Position numbers and translations under genes: made by a program. This document shows, one piece after another, positions 11,701-22,800 of a stretch of DNA of 24,634 nt. The DNA comes from Zygophlyctis sp. KS116 (taxonomy: Eukaryota; Chytridiomycota), in contig BAAFSQ010000147.1 of the NCBI GenBank assembly GCA_054661495.1, positions 1 through 24,634 of the forward strand, written 5' to 3'. Numbering within the stretch: position 1 is the stretch's first letter; each line of letters starts with the position of its first letter. The notes under the pieces were generated by a model. It was not told the origin of the DNA. It did not search any database and was given only the letters and a program-made list of their open reading frames with translations.

Positions 11701-12839
11701 ACTTGATTATTCGTGATTAAAACATTTGTACCAGACGTTTGTATCGCATATAAATCACCATAAACGGCATACTGCCGTGTTCTTGAAGTATAAACTTGCA
11801 CTTTATCTTCCCTCTTAACAAACAAGTCTTCGTTTCTACCCCATTGAGCTATACATGTTCCACTGATTGTAGAGCTAATTGCTTGTAAAAGCTAACTTTA
11901 ATTCATTCGAATTACCTCCCAAGATCTCTTGGAATCCCAAATTTTCCAGATATATATATTTCCTTTATTAGTAGTTGCCAGCATTAAACACGATTCATTT
12001 TTCCAATCCATACTAGTTATAAATTCTGAATCTTGTAATTTGACTGTTACTTGTTCAACTGAAGAATCCTCATCTGATAAGAAATTATAAATTTGAATCG
12101 ATTTCCCAGGAATACTAATTATCAATGCTTCATCATGTATCAGAGATGTTAAAAAAGCAGAATCTGATTTTAATCCCAATTTTATAAGTTGAATCTGTCT
12201 TAATTTCCCATCATTTTCTATAGCCATTTTAGAAATTACCAAATCTCTTGTAATTGCTATAATTAGAGATTTTGAAGGAATGTAATAGACATCTTGAACA
12301 TTTGAAGGGAAAAGTTGTGATATTTGTTCACAATGTCCCAAATCATCAGCATAATAGACAAATCCATCACTACATATCATATAAAACGTGATTGGATCTT
12401 TTGAATTCCCATTCATGATTAGAATCTTTGAGATGTTATGAGTTATCCTATATTCTATTAACGAAACTAATCTCTTTCTTGCATCATATTTCCAAACCAC
12501 AACATGATTATCTGCATCTAGAGTAATAAACTTGTTTCCTTGAGCCCATTCGATTCCCTTTATTTGGCAAGAATGTATTTTTCCTTCTACAAGACTCTTA
12601 TCGTTTCCATCATACACACTTATGCTTGCATCATCCCATGCGATTAATAATAATTTCAACTTTGAATTCCATTTTTTAGATGTAATTGATTTTGTAATTT
12701 GTAATTTATCTATATCTGCGTCACCATTACCATTTGAAATTACTAATTCATGTTTAGAGGCCATACTAGAAACTGCGAGCAGAGCATGCGCATCTAGAGA
12801 GTTATATTGTCCAGGGACTTGATAGTCTGTAATCCACAT
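8721..12839 (-). CDS. IFT140: Intraflagellar transport protein IFT140
   Basis: Twelve exons (12839-11916, 11891-11703, 11676-11374, 11346-11211, 11184-11087, 11060-10991, 10965-10832, 10806-9967, 9939-9315, 9289-9174, 9148-9068, 9044-8721) give 1279 aa. The eleven introns are 23-27 nt. IFT140 is a core subunit of the IFT-A complex, which drives retrograde transport and membrane-protein entry in flagella. The N-terminal half is a double WD40 region with IFT140-like segments ([24 protein letters not shown]). The C-terminal half is a TPR-like helical solenoid including [17 protein letters not shown], which closely matches the family. Length is somewhat below the human protein (1462 aa). The start aligns with the family N-terminus. 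One intron (11185-11210) has a GTGA donor. Confidence 0.95.
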
Positions 12840-13168
12840 TTATTTTCGGACAAAAGTATTGAATTACGCGATTAGACTCGATCGCAAGTGATTTCCAATC
12901 TGCTACTTAACTGATATACTCCAACCCACACATCAACTGCGCAATAATAAAAAGAGATTCCTTATTGCAGATAAGATTAGTATATCTAGGAATTCCTTTA
13001 TACGAATGCAAGTACTGAATATCGTTGATCTACTTTCGGACAATCATAATAGCGTTTCTGCTAGAAATACTATAATCATGCATACTTTATAAGATCCAGG
13101 TCATAAACTGTTATAGATCATTAAGAGCCCACTAATCAAGAGAATTGCCCCTACGCCTTTAAAAAGTA
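12840..13168. promoter_or_regulatory. divergent promoter region between IFT140 and VPS5
   Basis: These 329 nt separate two head-to-head genes and must hold both promoters. A 10-nt direct repeat, TTTCGGACAA, occurs at 12844-12853 and 13034-13043. The frame upstream of the IFT140 ATG is open for about 30 codons but contains no ATG. I saw no tRNA, conserved ORF or terminator here. Confidence 0.5.
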
Positions 13169-14985
13169 ATGAGTTTCTCTTATTTGGACGATGATCTAGC
13201 AAATGTTTGGCAGGATGAGAATGATTCTGCTCCTAAAGAGATATCTGATGCAGCTTTACAGACTTATTCAACAAACGTCGAACCAGCAACAGAGTTGACA
13301 ACCATTTTGGTTAAAGAAACAATAGAAATTCCTACAGAGCCAATGGATAACTTGGAAAAGCCAACGGCAAAGATGGAGAATGAACCGACTCTTCTAAAAA
13401 TGGAAAATAAAGTTCAACAGGAAGCTACTCAAGTCTGGGATCCGCTCAATCATGGGACTGACAAGAAGGAAATGTTTGTAATTGAAAGAAACGATGATGC
13501 AGTTATGGATTTAATTAATCCTTTTAATGCTCTACAAACTCTAGAGAATTACGTACAGCCAGGTATTGAAGAGTCTGTGTACGCGACGCCCGACATTGGA
13601 AATCAGAATCAATCTTTAATACAAACCCAACTACCTATATCACAAAAGATAGAGTCTGTTATTATAGATCCACTTTCTGTAGATCAAACGGAAGACACTG
13701 ATCTGGAAGAAGAAATTGAATCTAAAAGCAACAAGGCTCAATTTTATTTTCATGTTGCTGTTTTAGAACCTATAAAGGTTGGAGATACTTTAAGTGCTCA
13801 TGTTACGTACAAGGTCAAAACTATAACAGATTCTGTAGAATATAGGAATAAGGAAGTTACAGTTAATAGGAGATTTAGAGATTTCCTATGGTTATATAAT
13901 AATTTAGTAAACAAGTATCCTGGACTTATAATTCCACCCGTTCCAGAGAAATTGGCTATAGGTAACTTTTTAAAATTGAAGAAAAAGGGAGATTCCAGGA
14001 CGATTTTGTAGAAAATAGGAGGTTTTCACTAGAAAGGTTCTTGATTAAAGTTACCTGCCATCCAATGTTACAGCTAGATGAAGACTTGAGATGTTTTTTG
14101 GAATCTGAAACTTTTACAGCAGATGTATTTTTTTCTTAAATATTAAATTATAGAAGAAGAGAGATTTTGGAATTTCAATGAAAACTTTTATGATTAGTTC
14201 AGACTCTATCGTGTCTTCTAATCAGACTTTTTTAAAGATTGCAGATAATGATGAGATTTTGGAGAAACATAAAAATCATTTAGAAACTTTAGAAAAACAA
14301 TTAAAGGCTCTACATAAAGCATTGGATTTGGTAGTAAAACAAAGGCTAGGTATGAGATAATTTGGATAATTTTAGATTTAGCATTATCAAATCAGAATTT
14401 TGGAGATACTATTTTAGGCTTAGTAAGCTCTGAATTTGAAGGACCATTGACTCAAAATCTTGAGAAATTGGGTGGAATTCATAAAAAGTTGTATAATATT
14501 CATGAAAAACAGGCAAAACATGATCTTCATCATTTAATTACCATGATTGATGAACATGAACGTTTTATAGGATCTACTAAAATTGCTTTTAATGCCAGAG
14601 CTAAATTCCTCAATGTTTTTCAGTCTGCAGAGGCCACTAAAAACAAAAAACAAGAGACATTAGAAAAATTAGAGTCAACAATGCGTGTCCGAACAGACAA
14701 GATTGAACTTGCACAATCCGAACTTTCATCTGTAAATTTCAGATAATTAAATATTATTAGGCCATAGCATCACTTGAAAATGCAAAACAAGATTTAAGTA
14801 ATGTTACCAATGCCTTATATTCTGAACTTGAACGTATTAAAGTAGATAAAACCGAGGATTTCACAATTGCAGTAAAATCTTTCCTCACAGGATTCTTGTC
14901 TACTCAAAAACAAGTATTTTATAGAAACATTAACTTGTAGGCTGTTGCATTATGGGAATCTTATTTCAACAAGGGTTTAGCATAA
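13169..14985 (+). CDS. VPS5: PX-BAR sorting nexin, Vps5/SNX1-like retromer subunit
   Basis: Six exons (13169-13961, 13988-14124, 14154-14349, 14376-14731, 14761-14913, 14941-14985) encode 559 aa. Introns are 26, 29, 26, 29 and 27 nt. The acidic, low-complexity N-terminus (1-190) is followed by a PX domain (about 191-310) with the phosphoinositide-binding RRFRDFLWLY (Arg234-Arg235) and IPPVPEK, then FVENRRFSLERFL and a coiled BAR domain to the end (ALWESYF). Vps5/SNX1 proteins pair with a second PX-BAR protein, tubulate endosomal membrane and return cargo receptors to the Golgi with the retromer core. The correct PX reading is recovered only after removing the first 26-nt intron. The next gene begins 4 nt after the stop. 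Confidence 0.93.
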
Positions 14986-14989
14986 TATT

Positions 14990-16123
14990 ATGGATCAACA
15001 AGACTTGGGCCAATTTAGAGCGGACTGGATCGCCGAGATGAGTCAAGAACAAGGAAATAGTTTGAGTAATAATGTTTTAAACGTCCATTTACCGGCCAAC
15101 GTTGAGCCTCTGAATACTCCAAATGAGGCTATAAATGCATACATTTCTGCATCTAACCATGAACGGTCAGGAAATCTTCATGCAGCAATGACAGATTATA
15201 GAAGAGGTATATTTATTAATATTTTATGTTTAGCTGAAAAACTGAATCCAGAAATTCATCGTATTGTTTCGTCAAATCCAAATATTTTACCACCTGATAC
15301 GCATATACAATTCAAATCTTCTCAACCAATAGCTTCAATATCTAAAACAGAGGCTATAGACAGTACTAAATTTGAAATCGCTGCATTCATTCCTCGAAAT
15401 CCTGAAAAAAAACTTGGATTTATTGGTATTTTACCTGATGAACTAGTGATTGAGATTGTAAAATGGAATTTATTCTGGGATTTATCATGTTACTTAAAGC
15501 TATCAATCACTTGTAAGAAGATGTGGTCCTTGGTAAAGGATTCACGAATATGGAGATGGGCTTGTGAGCGAATGCATTCATCTAAACTATTAAATTTAAA
15601 TTCAGACTCCACTTGGTTGAATCTATGGCTCTCGATTCCTAGAATACGAGTTGACGGTGTTTATATTTCAAGAGTTACATATACAAGACAGGGTTTGGAT
15701 GAATCATCGCTATATACACCTGTACATTTGGTTATATACTATAGATATCTTCGTTTCTTCCATTCTGTAGTCGTAATGTGGACAACTGCGCTTGAACCAA
15801 GGAATGCAATCAAGTTTCTAGCATGTGATTCTATCCATAAAAAGGAATTTTGTATGGGGAAATGGAAATTTGACGATAAATTCATAAAAATTTATGATTT
15901 ACTTGATAAAAAGGTACCTCGGTATGTTTTTGAAGCACGGTTTAAAATTTCTGCAACTAGGCCTGGTTCATTTAACAAATTAAGTTGGGAAGAATATAAC
16001 GCAAGACAAATTCAGGATCAAAATTCTATAACAAGTATTTCTACACAGTTGAAACCGTTTATATTCTCAAAAGTTAAATCTTTTCCAACATATGGGAGTT
16101 CAAAATTATATTGGGACAACTGA
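14990..16123 (+). CDS. FBXO9: F-box protein, FBXO9/Hrt3/Pof7 type
   Basis: Two exons (14990-15206, 15234-16123) encode 368 aa. The 27-nt intron is in frame and stop-free, so it is easily mistaken for coding; removal restores DYRRAEKLNP. A TPR-like helical pair (about residues 45-80) precedes an F-box (about 138-185, ILPDELVIEIV...CKKMW...RIWRWACE) that should bind Skp1. The C-terminal substrate domain carries VDGVYISRVTYTRQG, TPVHLVIYYRYLRFF and GKWKFDD, typical of FBXO9/Hrt3. The protein would act as the substrate receptor of an SCF ubiquitin ligase. The first ATG lies 4 nt after the VPS5 stop; Met17 (15038) is an alternative start. Assignment rests on domain order and motif recognition. Confidence 0.88.
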   Translation: MDQQDLGQFRADWIAEMSQEQGNSLSNNVLNVHLPANVEPLNTPNEAINAYISASNHERSGNLHAAMTDYRRGIFINILCLAEKLNPEIHRIVSSNPNILPPDTHIQFKSSQPIASISKTEAIDSTKFEIAAFIPRNPEKKLGFIGILPDELVIEIVKWNLFWDLSCYLKLSITCKKMWSLVKDSRIWRWACERMHSSKLLNLNSDSTWLNLWLSIPRIRVDGVYISRVTYTRQGLDESSLYTPVHLVIYYRYLRFFHSVVVMWTTALEPRNAIKFLACDSIHKKEFCMGKWKFDDKFIKIYDLLDKKVPRYVFEARFKISATRPGSFNKLSWEEYNARQIQDQNSITSISTQLKPFIFSKVKSFPTYGSSKLYWDN

Positions 16124-16187
16124 TCAAAATAAGTTTAGGTGATGTTTCTTAAAATTTTAGAAATATTGTGATCTCTGTGGCTTTGGA

Positions 16188-16855
16188 ATGGATGGTTTGA
16201 TACAAGAAGCTGCAAGCCTGAAAGCGTCGAATTTAGTACTTAAAAAAGCAATTTTGGATGAGCGCTCTTCAAAAGAAGCAGCGTGTAATTTGTTGGTGGC
16301 TCAAAAGGAAACATTTAAAAGAGAAACTCTTTCAAGCTTAGAACCTATCACTGTTAAAAAGGATTTAAATTTAATACTTGAAGATTATCATTCTGAATTT
16401 CTCTTGTATTTTCAATCTAAAGCTGGAACTTGCGATTCTGTACAATCTAATCTGGAATTTCAAATTAAAATTTTAGAAAATACAACTCTTAAAATAGATA
16501 CTGAAATTACTCAAGTTTTGCATGCAATCACTAGAAATTTAAAAGACAAGAAGAATACCCTGGTTTTGAATTCTTTATTATTAAATCTAAGAATATGCTG
16601 GATCAGAAAGATTTTGGCGGAAAAGGGAGAAGGATCACATCCTTTAATAGCTTCATTGTCATTTGTTCTATTGACATTGGAGGATATTGGACTTTACACT
16701 CAAAATACACGAGGTAAATCAACAATTTTAATTCATATTTAGAGATGAAGGCAGTTCTTGCAGAAGTAAAAAACGCTAAGAAATTACATGATCTATCTGT
16801 TGCAGTGCAGAAACTGGACGCTGAATTGTTGGAAATAAAGTCTAAGGGAGAATGA
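16188..16855 (+). CDS. Coiled-coil hypothetical protein (212 aa)
   Basis: Two exons (16188-16713, 16743-16855) with one 29-nt intron encode 212 aa. The protein is helical throughout with leucine-rich heptad-like stretches (near residues 10-50 and 170-210) and no catalytic motif, signal peptide or membrane segment. A small coiled-coil protein like this could be a kinetochore, spindle or basal-body subunit, but no family can be named. It is packed between the F-box gene (64 nt upstream) and CFAP46 (29 nt downstream) on the same strand. The frame upstream of the ATG stays open for nine codons (including CDLCGFG) with a possible acceptor AG at 16159-16160. An upstream exon therefore cannot be ruled out, though no donor in phase was found. 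Confidence 0.7.
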
Positions 16856-16860
16856 CGTAA
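16853..16860. promoter_or_regulatory. CRE-like site TGACGTAA upstream of CFAP46
   Basis: TGACGTAA overlaps the TGA stop of the coiled-coil gene and lies 24 nt before the CFAP46 ATG. It is one base from the full CRE palindrome seen before the LIM-RhoGAP. Because part of it is a stop codon, its presence may be coincidental. Confidence 0.2.
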
Positions 16861-16884
16861 TCTGTTAATAAAATTCCTTTCCAA

Positions 16885-19800
16885 ATGGATGAGAGAGCTG
16901 CAAATCTATTAAATAATGCATTGAGCTTTGTGAAGCAAGGAAAATGGACGGAAGCCGACTGCAAAGTACAGGAATTTTATGCGACTCTACCAAAGGATCC
17001 AGCATTGATCGCAAGGTATATAATATATAAATAATCATAGATCTATTTTAATTAATTCGTACATTGCAGCAGGAATGATTCCCAATGATAGACAATGCAG
17101 AATATTCATCTTAAGTTCTGGGGAGAAAGCGCCGGTAGGTGTTATCAGTGGAGTACATATGGTCAAGTCTGCGATTGAAATGGCAAATCAAGTTGATTTA
17201 GATTCAAATGAATTGTTTTTAGATATTATTAGATGCTTTTTAGATATTGCGGGGAGATATCTTTTTTCTGAAGGAAATTCATGGCAACCATTACTCTCAT
17301 TGTTCATTCAAAGTGCAATACGAGAAAAAGCGCCTAATTCATGGATAATCCTTTTGCTCTTGGCTGATTCCTTTGCCCATAAAAATAATGATAAAGCATT
17401 GGCTTTGAAGAGATTAAATGCAGCCTTTGATATGGCGGAAAGTGATCAAGAATCAGTTGATGCTTTTTATGTTTGTTTATTGGCAATAATTGAATCCGAT
17501 TTTTTGGTCAAAGTTTATCCAGAATGGGAATCAAATATGGCGCTTTATCTATTCGTTAACATCAATCGTTATCATTTGCATTCTGAAGCAATTTCAGCCG
17601 AAACATTCTCTGTATTACAGGAACATTTGAGAAAATTCATAAATACAAATCACACTGATAATTTATCAAAAGCTATTGATTGCCAGTCTCTAACATTAAA
17701 GCTTGCCTCAATAGCTTTAAAATGTAATTTGCCTGATCAATCAAAGGTATTATTGCGAAACATTGCAATTTATGAACGAAAATCAATGATATTCATACGA
17801 AAAGAGTATTTAATCGCTGAAATAGCCTTATTTGAACTGGAAAAAACAAAAAATACCGATTTATCTAAAATATCAATGATAATATCAGCACTTTCAGAGG
17901 CTGTAGATATTGCTAGTCGAAGTAAAATGTGCTCTCAAATTATAAATGAAGGTTGTCTGCTGATTTGGAATTGTAGTAGAACGTTTCTTCCTATCCCGAA
18001 ATTTCATAAATATCAAGAATTGATTAAAGCTTTCAAGATATCTGCTGGAGCTTTGGAAAAAATAGCGAGCTCCTTGAAATCGATCAGGACGGAAATGCAC
18101 TATGAGCTGGCGAGATATTATTTTTATCAGGAATTAATTCCAGATGCATCGGATCATGTAAAAAAGGGATTGGCGCTTTCAGTCTCAAATGAAACCATGG
18201 AAATGGATCTGAAATTACTTGAAATAATGATTGAGACAAAAAATTGTGACTTGTTTTCTGAATCGCTGGAATTTAGAGGTAATTTAATTAAGCATTTTTA
18301 TATATTTAGCAGTTAAGAATATTCATGCTGCTTATGAGGCAAAAGAACTTGAAATATCAGTAGATTTTGTTAAAAAGGCCGTAGAAGAGTTTATCCCTGT
18401 AATTTTTCTTTTTAATTATTAAAATTTAAGTTAACGGTTAATTGTAATATATCAAGAACAAAAGAAATCGCTGTTGATAATAGCTCGGTTGAGCTGAAAG
18501 AGAACTTTTCAAGAGAAGATCACCTCCAAATTGTTGTGGTGGAATATATCCTGGAGTGCATAAAAGATTTAGCAGAATTATTTGATAAGAGATACAGATC
18601 AGCTAAATCATTTAATCAAACCATCAGTAATCTGATAAAAAAGTTTTGGGGGCTCAGAGTAACTTTATGCGATCAGTTATTGAATGGACATTTATCCAAA
18701 GCAAAGGAGTCTCGTTATCAGAAGAAGAAAGCAACTACTTTTATTACTAAATCGGTATCTCTTCAAAATGCATTTTTCGACTCAAATAGTGAATTACATA
18801 CTCTTGAAAGTATTAGAAATGATATAACTGATGGACTTTTGAATTGCTGTCAAATTTCAGGCCATAATGATGGTGATAATAATCAAATGATTGCAGCCAC
18901 TGAGCTTTGGAATTTTTATCAAAGATATTATAAAGAGCAGACCAATGTTTTTTGGGCCTCTATTTTTCAAAAATTATATTCGTATCTTGTTGAAGCTACA
19001 AACTTAGAGGATTATTCACTATTCAAGTATGTCGCTGCTACTCATGCATCAATGCTCGTCCAAGAGCTAACTGTGCCCCAAAATGTAAAAGAGCCCAAAC
19101 CGAAGGCCGGAAAGGCTAATGCACCACCTTCTAATTTATTACAAGCAGAAGAAATAATTCATAATGCTTTGCTTAAAACTCCATATTTAGTGGAATCACA
19201 AATATTCCTGGTGGCTGCATGGCGCCAAATGCTTGTAACAAAGACTGACAAATGCGTCGAGTCTATATCTAATATCGATAATCTGACTGAACTATTCACT
19301 TCCCTCGAGATTGCAGAGCTTTCCTCTGAAAAATTTGACGGTTTAAAAACTGATTATCTACTGAAACGAATGGTTTTTACGGCGTTGACTTCAAACAATT
19401 TACCGGAAGTACTTAAAATAGAAATCATGGCTGGTATAGCACAATTCGCGGTTAATCATGACTACTTCACGACTGCTTCTGGATGTATGAACGCTGGATT
19501 CGAAATTATAGCATCTTGCAAGCACATTAATTACCAAATTTTAGAGGTTAGTTTTTTTTCTTTTATTATAAGGCAAAAATGTTAATGGAACTTATAAAAT
19601 CTCAGCACCTTATTATTCTCTTAACAAAAAATATATATGAGGAGTCAGAATCTTCGATGCTTTCGGAAGCGTTTGATCTTTCTCTATCATCTCTTCATTT
19701 TGGTCTGCAATCTACTGCAAATATACCATTCGCGATGTTTTTCAAACTTTTTGAAAACATTGAATATGTAATGAAAAAAATCCATGGTATACAATTAAGT

Positions 19801-22800
19801 CTGGAATATTTTGTCAAAATCCGTAAACTGTTTTCTTCTTTCAAAAAATGGCCAAAAATTGACACTCTACTTCAAAACTCCAATTTTTTTAAACATTTCG
19901 AATCCATTTTTGTTTTATTGTCTGAAATATGCTTCGCAAATGGATGGAATGATGATGGAATATCTGTTTGTGATCTTTCTGACAAGATTATTTCAAAATC
20001 AGATGCAATGAATCTAGAGCGCTATAAGTGGCTTAGCTGGACAGGTAAACAGAGCTGTTTCTTAAAACTTTTACCAGCAGAAATGGCTCGCATGTGGCTC
20101 AGACAAACACAGAATTGCACTGATTATAATATCAAGATGCGAGTCTTTGAATTGTGCATTAAGGAATCTCAAGGTTCGAAAGTGGAGCTGGAGTCCATCG
20201 TTTGTTTTTTAGAGTGGAAAATACGATCGTACAATATTGACAAATTCCAGATATATTGGAATCGTCTGAAAGATACTTTAGATATAGAAAATGTTCCAAC
20301 ATTATCGAATGGCCTAGAATTAATGATTATTAATCTTAGAGCAGCCATTATTGTATTATTGAAAGAGCGAAATGATGATCAAATTCAGAAGCTATTGAAA
20401 TACTGTATAAGCATTGTGTTGGAGTTGATTCAATCTACTCAAATAGAAAGCCTGCTTTTAGCCCCTCCTACAGAAGCTCAACAAGTGCTAGCAAAAGTTA
20501 AAAAAGACGCTAAAGACCTTACAGGAATTAAAAGTCCACCAAATTCATTGCCCAAGGAATTACATGAATGGATGGAATATGTTTGGCCAGAATATATCCA
20601 GTCTTGCTTTAATGAATGCAACAAAAATGGTGTATTTTGTTTTAGTCAGTTAGCTAATCTATCGGAACTTATAGCATCTTTGTTTAGATTATCTACGCAT
20701 ATAAATAAGCTGGGCCTGCATGGCTCAGTTTTTTTATTTACAAAACTGATATGGTTGATTTCTAGTGGGAAATCAAAAGAAATTTTGTGTTCAATTGCTT
20801 TGATTGAAGTAGATGCATTACTTTCTATGAATAAAATAGCAGATTCTAGGGCGGCCTTTAGAAGCTTTTACAAAAACAAGCTAGACAATTTTAATGGGCA
20901 GAAAGAAAATTCTTTGTATCCTCGAAGTTTGTTTTTACAAGGAGGAATTCTTTTGAAATACGGCCATAGTGTTGAGGCGAAACGCATTCTTCTTCAAGCA
21001 AGGAATTTAGCAGTATTGGATGGTGATCTAAATCATGTCGCAGAAATTGATATTCTTTTAGGTTTTTTAAATATCATTTTTGGGAAAATGATTTTAACTC
21101 AAAAAATGATGAAGTTGGCAATATTGAAAAGTGCTAGCGCATGCATGCTGATGGATTCTTCTCTCACATTACTCTTTTCAGAAGCTATATGCTCACAATT
21201 TGTCAAAGCAGATACATATTTTTTTATTGAATCGGTTATAAATCAGATAGAAAATCTTAAACATGAAACACTTCCAGAGGATGTAAACGAGGCGCTTTTT
21301 ACGTTAAATTGGATTCAGCTGCGACTTCTGTTGCATATTGAAGAATTAGCTGGACAACAAAAATTTAAATTATCAATTAAATTATACGAAAATTGTACTC
21401 ATTATGGTGAAAAAAATGTTGATATTTCACGATTTAATAATATGCAATGTGATTATATCGATCAACTTTGGAATCTTTTGAAAGAGGAGAGCGATAATAA
21501 AAATAAACGGCAGATCAGAAATCATTGCATTGAATTCATCAAAAATTTGGAATCAAAATTGGAAAAATCTGATAAGCCTTTTGATTCTTATGATTTCAAA
21601 ATTATTCTTGCAATATTAAGAATTGAATTGGATTACTTAGCTCAGCCAAATATCGAACGGCACACTAAAAATGTTGACGATATTTTAGACGAGTACTTGG
21701 TAAATATTACGGATCCTCCACTCCAGATTCCAGATACATGCTGCAAACTGTTATCAACCATATCAATGGACGATGTTCCAGAAAATTTAAAACATGAATT
21801 TATCAGCTTTAAACTGTTATACGATGAAAAAAAAATGGAAATTGAAGGTAAAACAATATATTTTGATATAAAGTGAAATCAGAAATTCTTAAAGATTGTA
21901 TCTCAAAGATTTATTCTAGCCAGAATAGGCATCTTTTAAAAATAGTGCTTGAAAAGTATCTTGATTTGAAAATTTCAGAAAATTCACATGTTGCCTTTAG
22001 GTATATATATTTGTTTTATCGTAGTTCTTTAGCTCGGCTTCAGGCCATTGACGCTGTTTCATATTTACGTCAGGCATTTTTGAGTTTCAGAAAGGCGGCT
22101 GTAAATCATCCAATGGTTGATATTCTAAGACCATGGATGTTAAGATTTACTCAAGTTCATCCAGAGGATTTATGTATTTTTTTTTCATAATTTGTAGATT
22201 CGGACTTGGGAAATGCACGACTCAACACCTTGATCACTTTGAGAGAAGATTTAAATTTTGGACTTCTTCCAAAGGTATATTTTATTGTGATCGATGATCA
22301 GACAGTCAAAATTTTGATATTACAGCATTCTTCCGACGGAAAAACGTTATTTATAGGCGCTTTTAGGAAGAAAAATGACATCAAGCTGAAAGGAGATCCC
22401 AAACAGAAAGGCATTGAAGAATATGACTTTGTAATGATCAAAAGCCAAGTAGATAGTTTGAATTTTTTACAGGCCAAAAAAAATATTTGGAATCTCAAGA
22501 CTTCTGGAAGTTCAAAAAATGGTTCTGAATTTGATGAATTATCAACAAAAAATTTGGTCTATAGCTATTTATCTAGTCTTTCTGAATCTAAGGAAATAAG
22601 TAACTTCGGTAAACTTAAATATAGAGGAAATCATTTCGACTGCTCCAAAGGCTGAATCGAGCACGACGATCAAAGGATCCTCACGAAATACCAAAACAGC
22701 CGATACAAATTCTAAAACAGCCGATACAAAAAGTCAGATGGAAACGGATCATCTCGTCATTTTATGTGACGACTTGATATCTTCTCTTCCCCTCGAAGGA

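Noticed and set aside
12541-12560. TTCGATTCC, resembling a tRNA T-arm (B box)
   Set aside because: It lies inside the IFT140 WD40 coding region and no acceptor stem, D-arm or anticodon arm surrounds it.
13962-13987. Apparent premature stop in the PX domain of VPS5
   Set aside because: Removing a 26-nt GTAACT...AAAAG intron gives AIGRFQDDFVENRR, matching Vps5 proteins.
22600-22624. A 16-nt intron starting at 22609 in CFAP46
   Set aside because: An earlier GT at 22600 gives a 25-nt intron with the same acceptor and the correct frame, matching the size of all the others.
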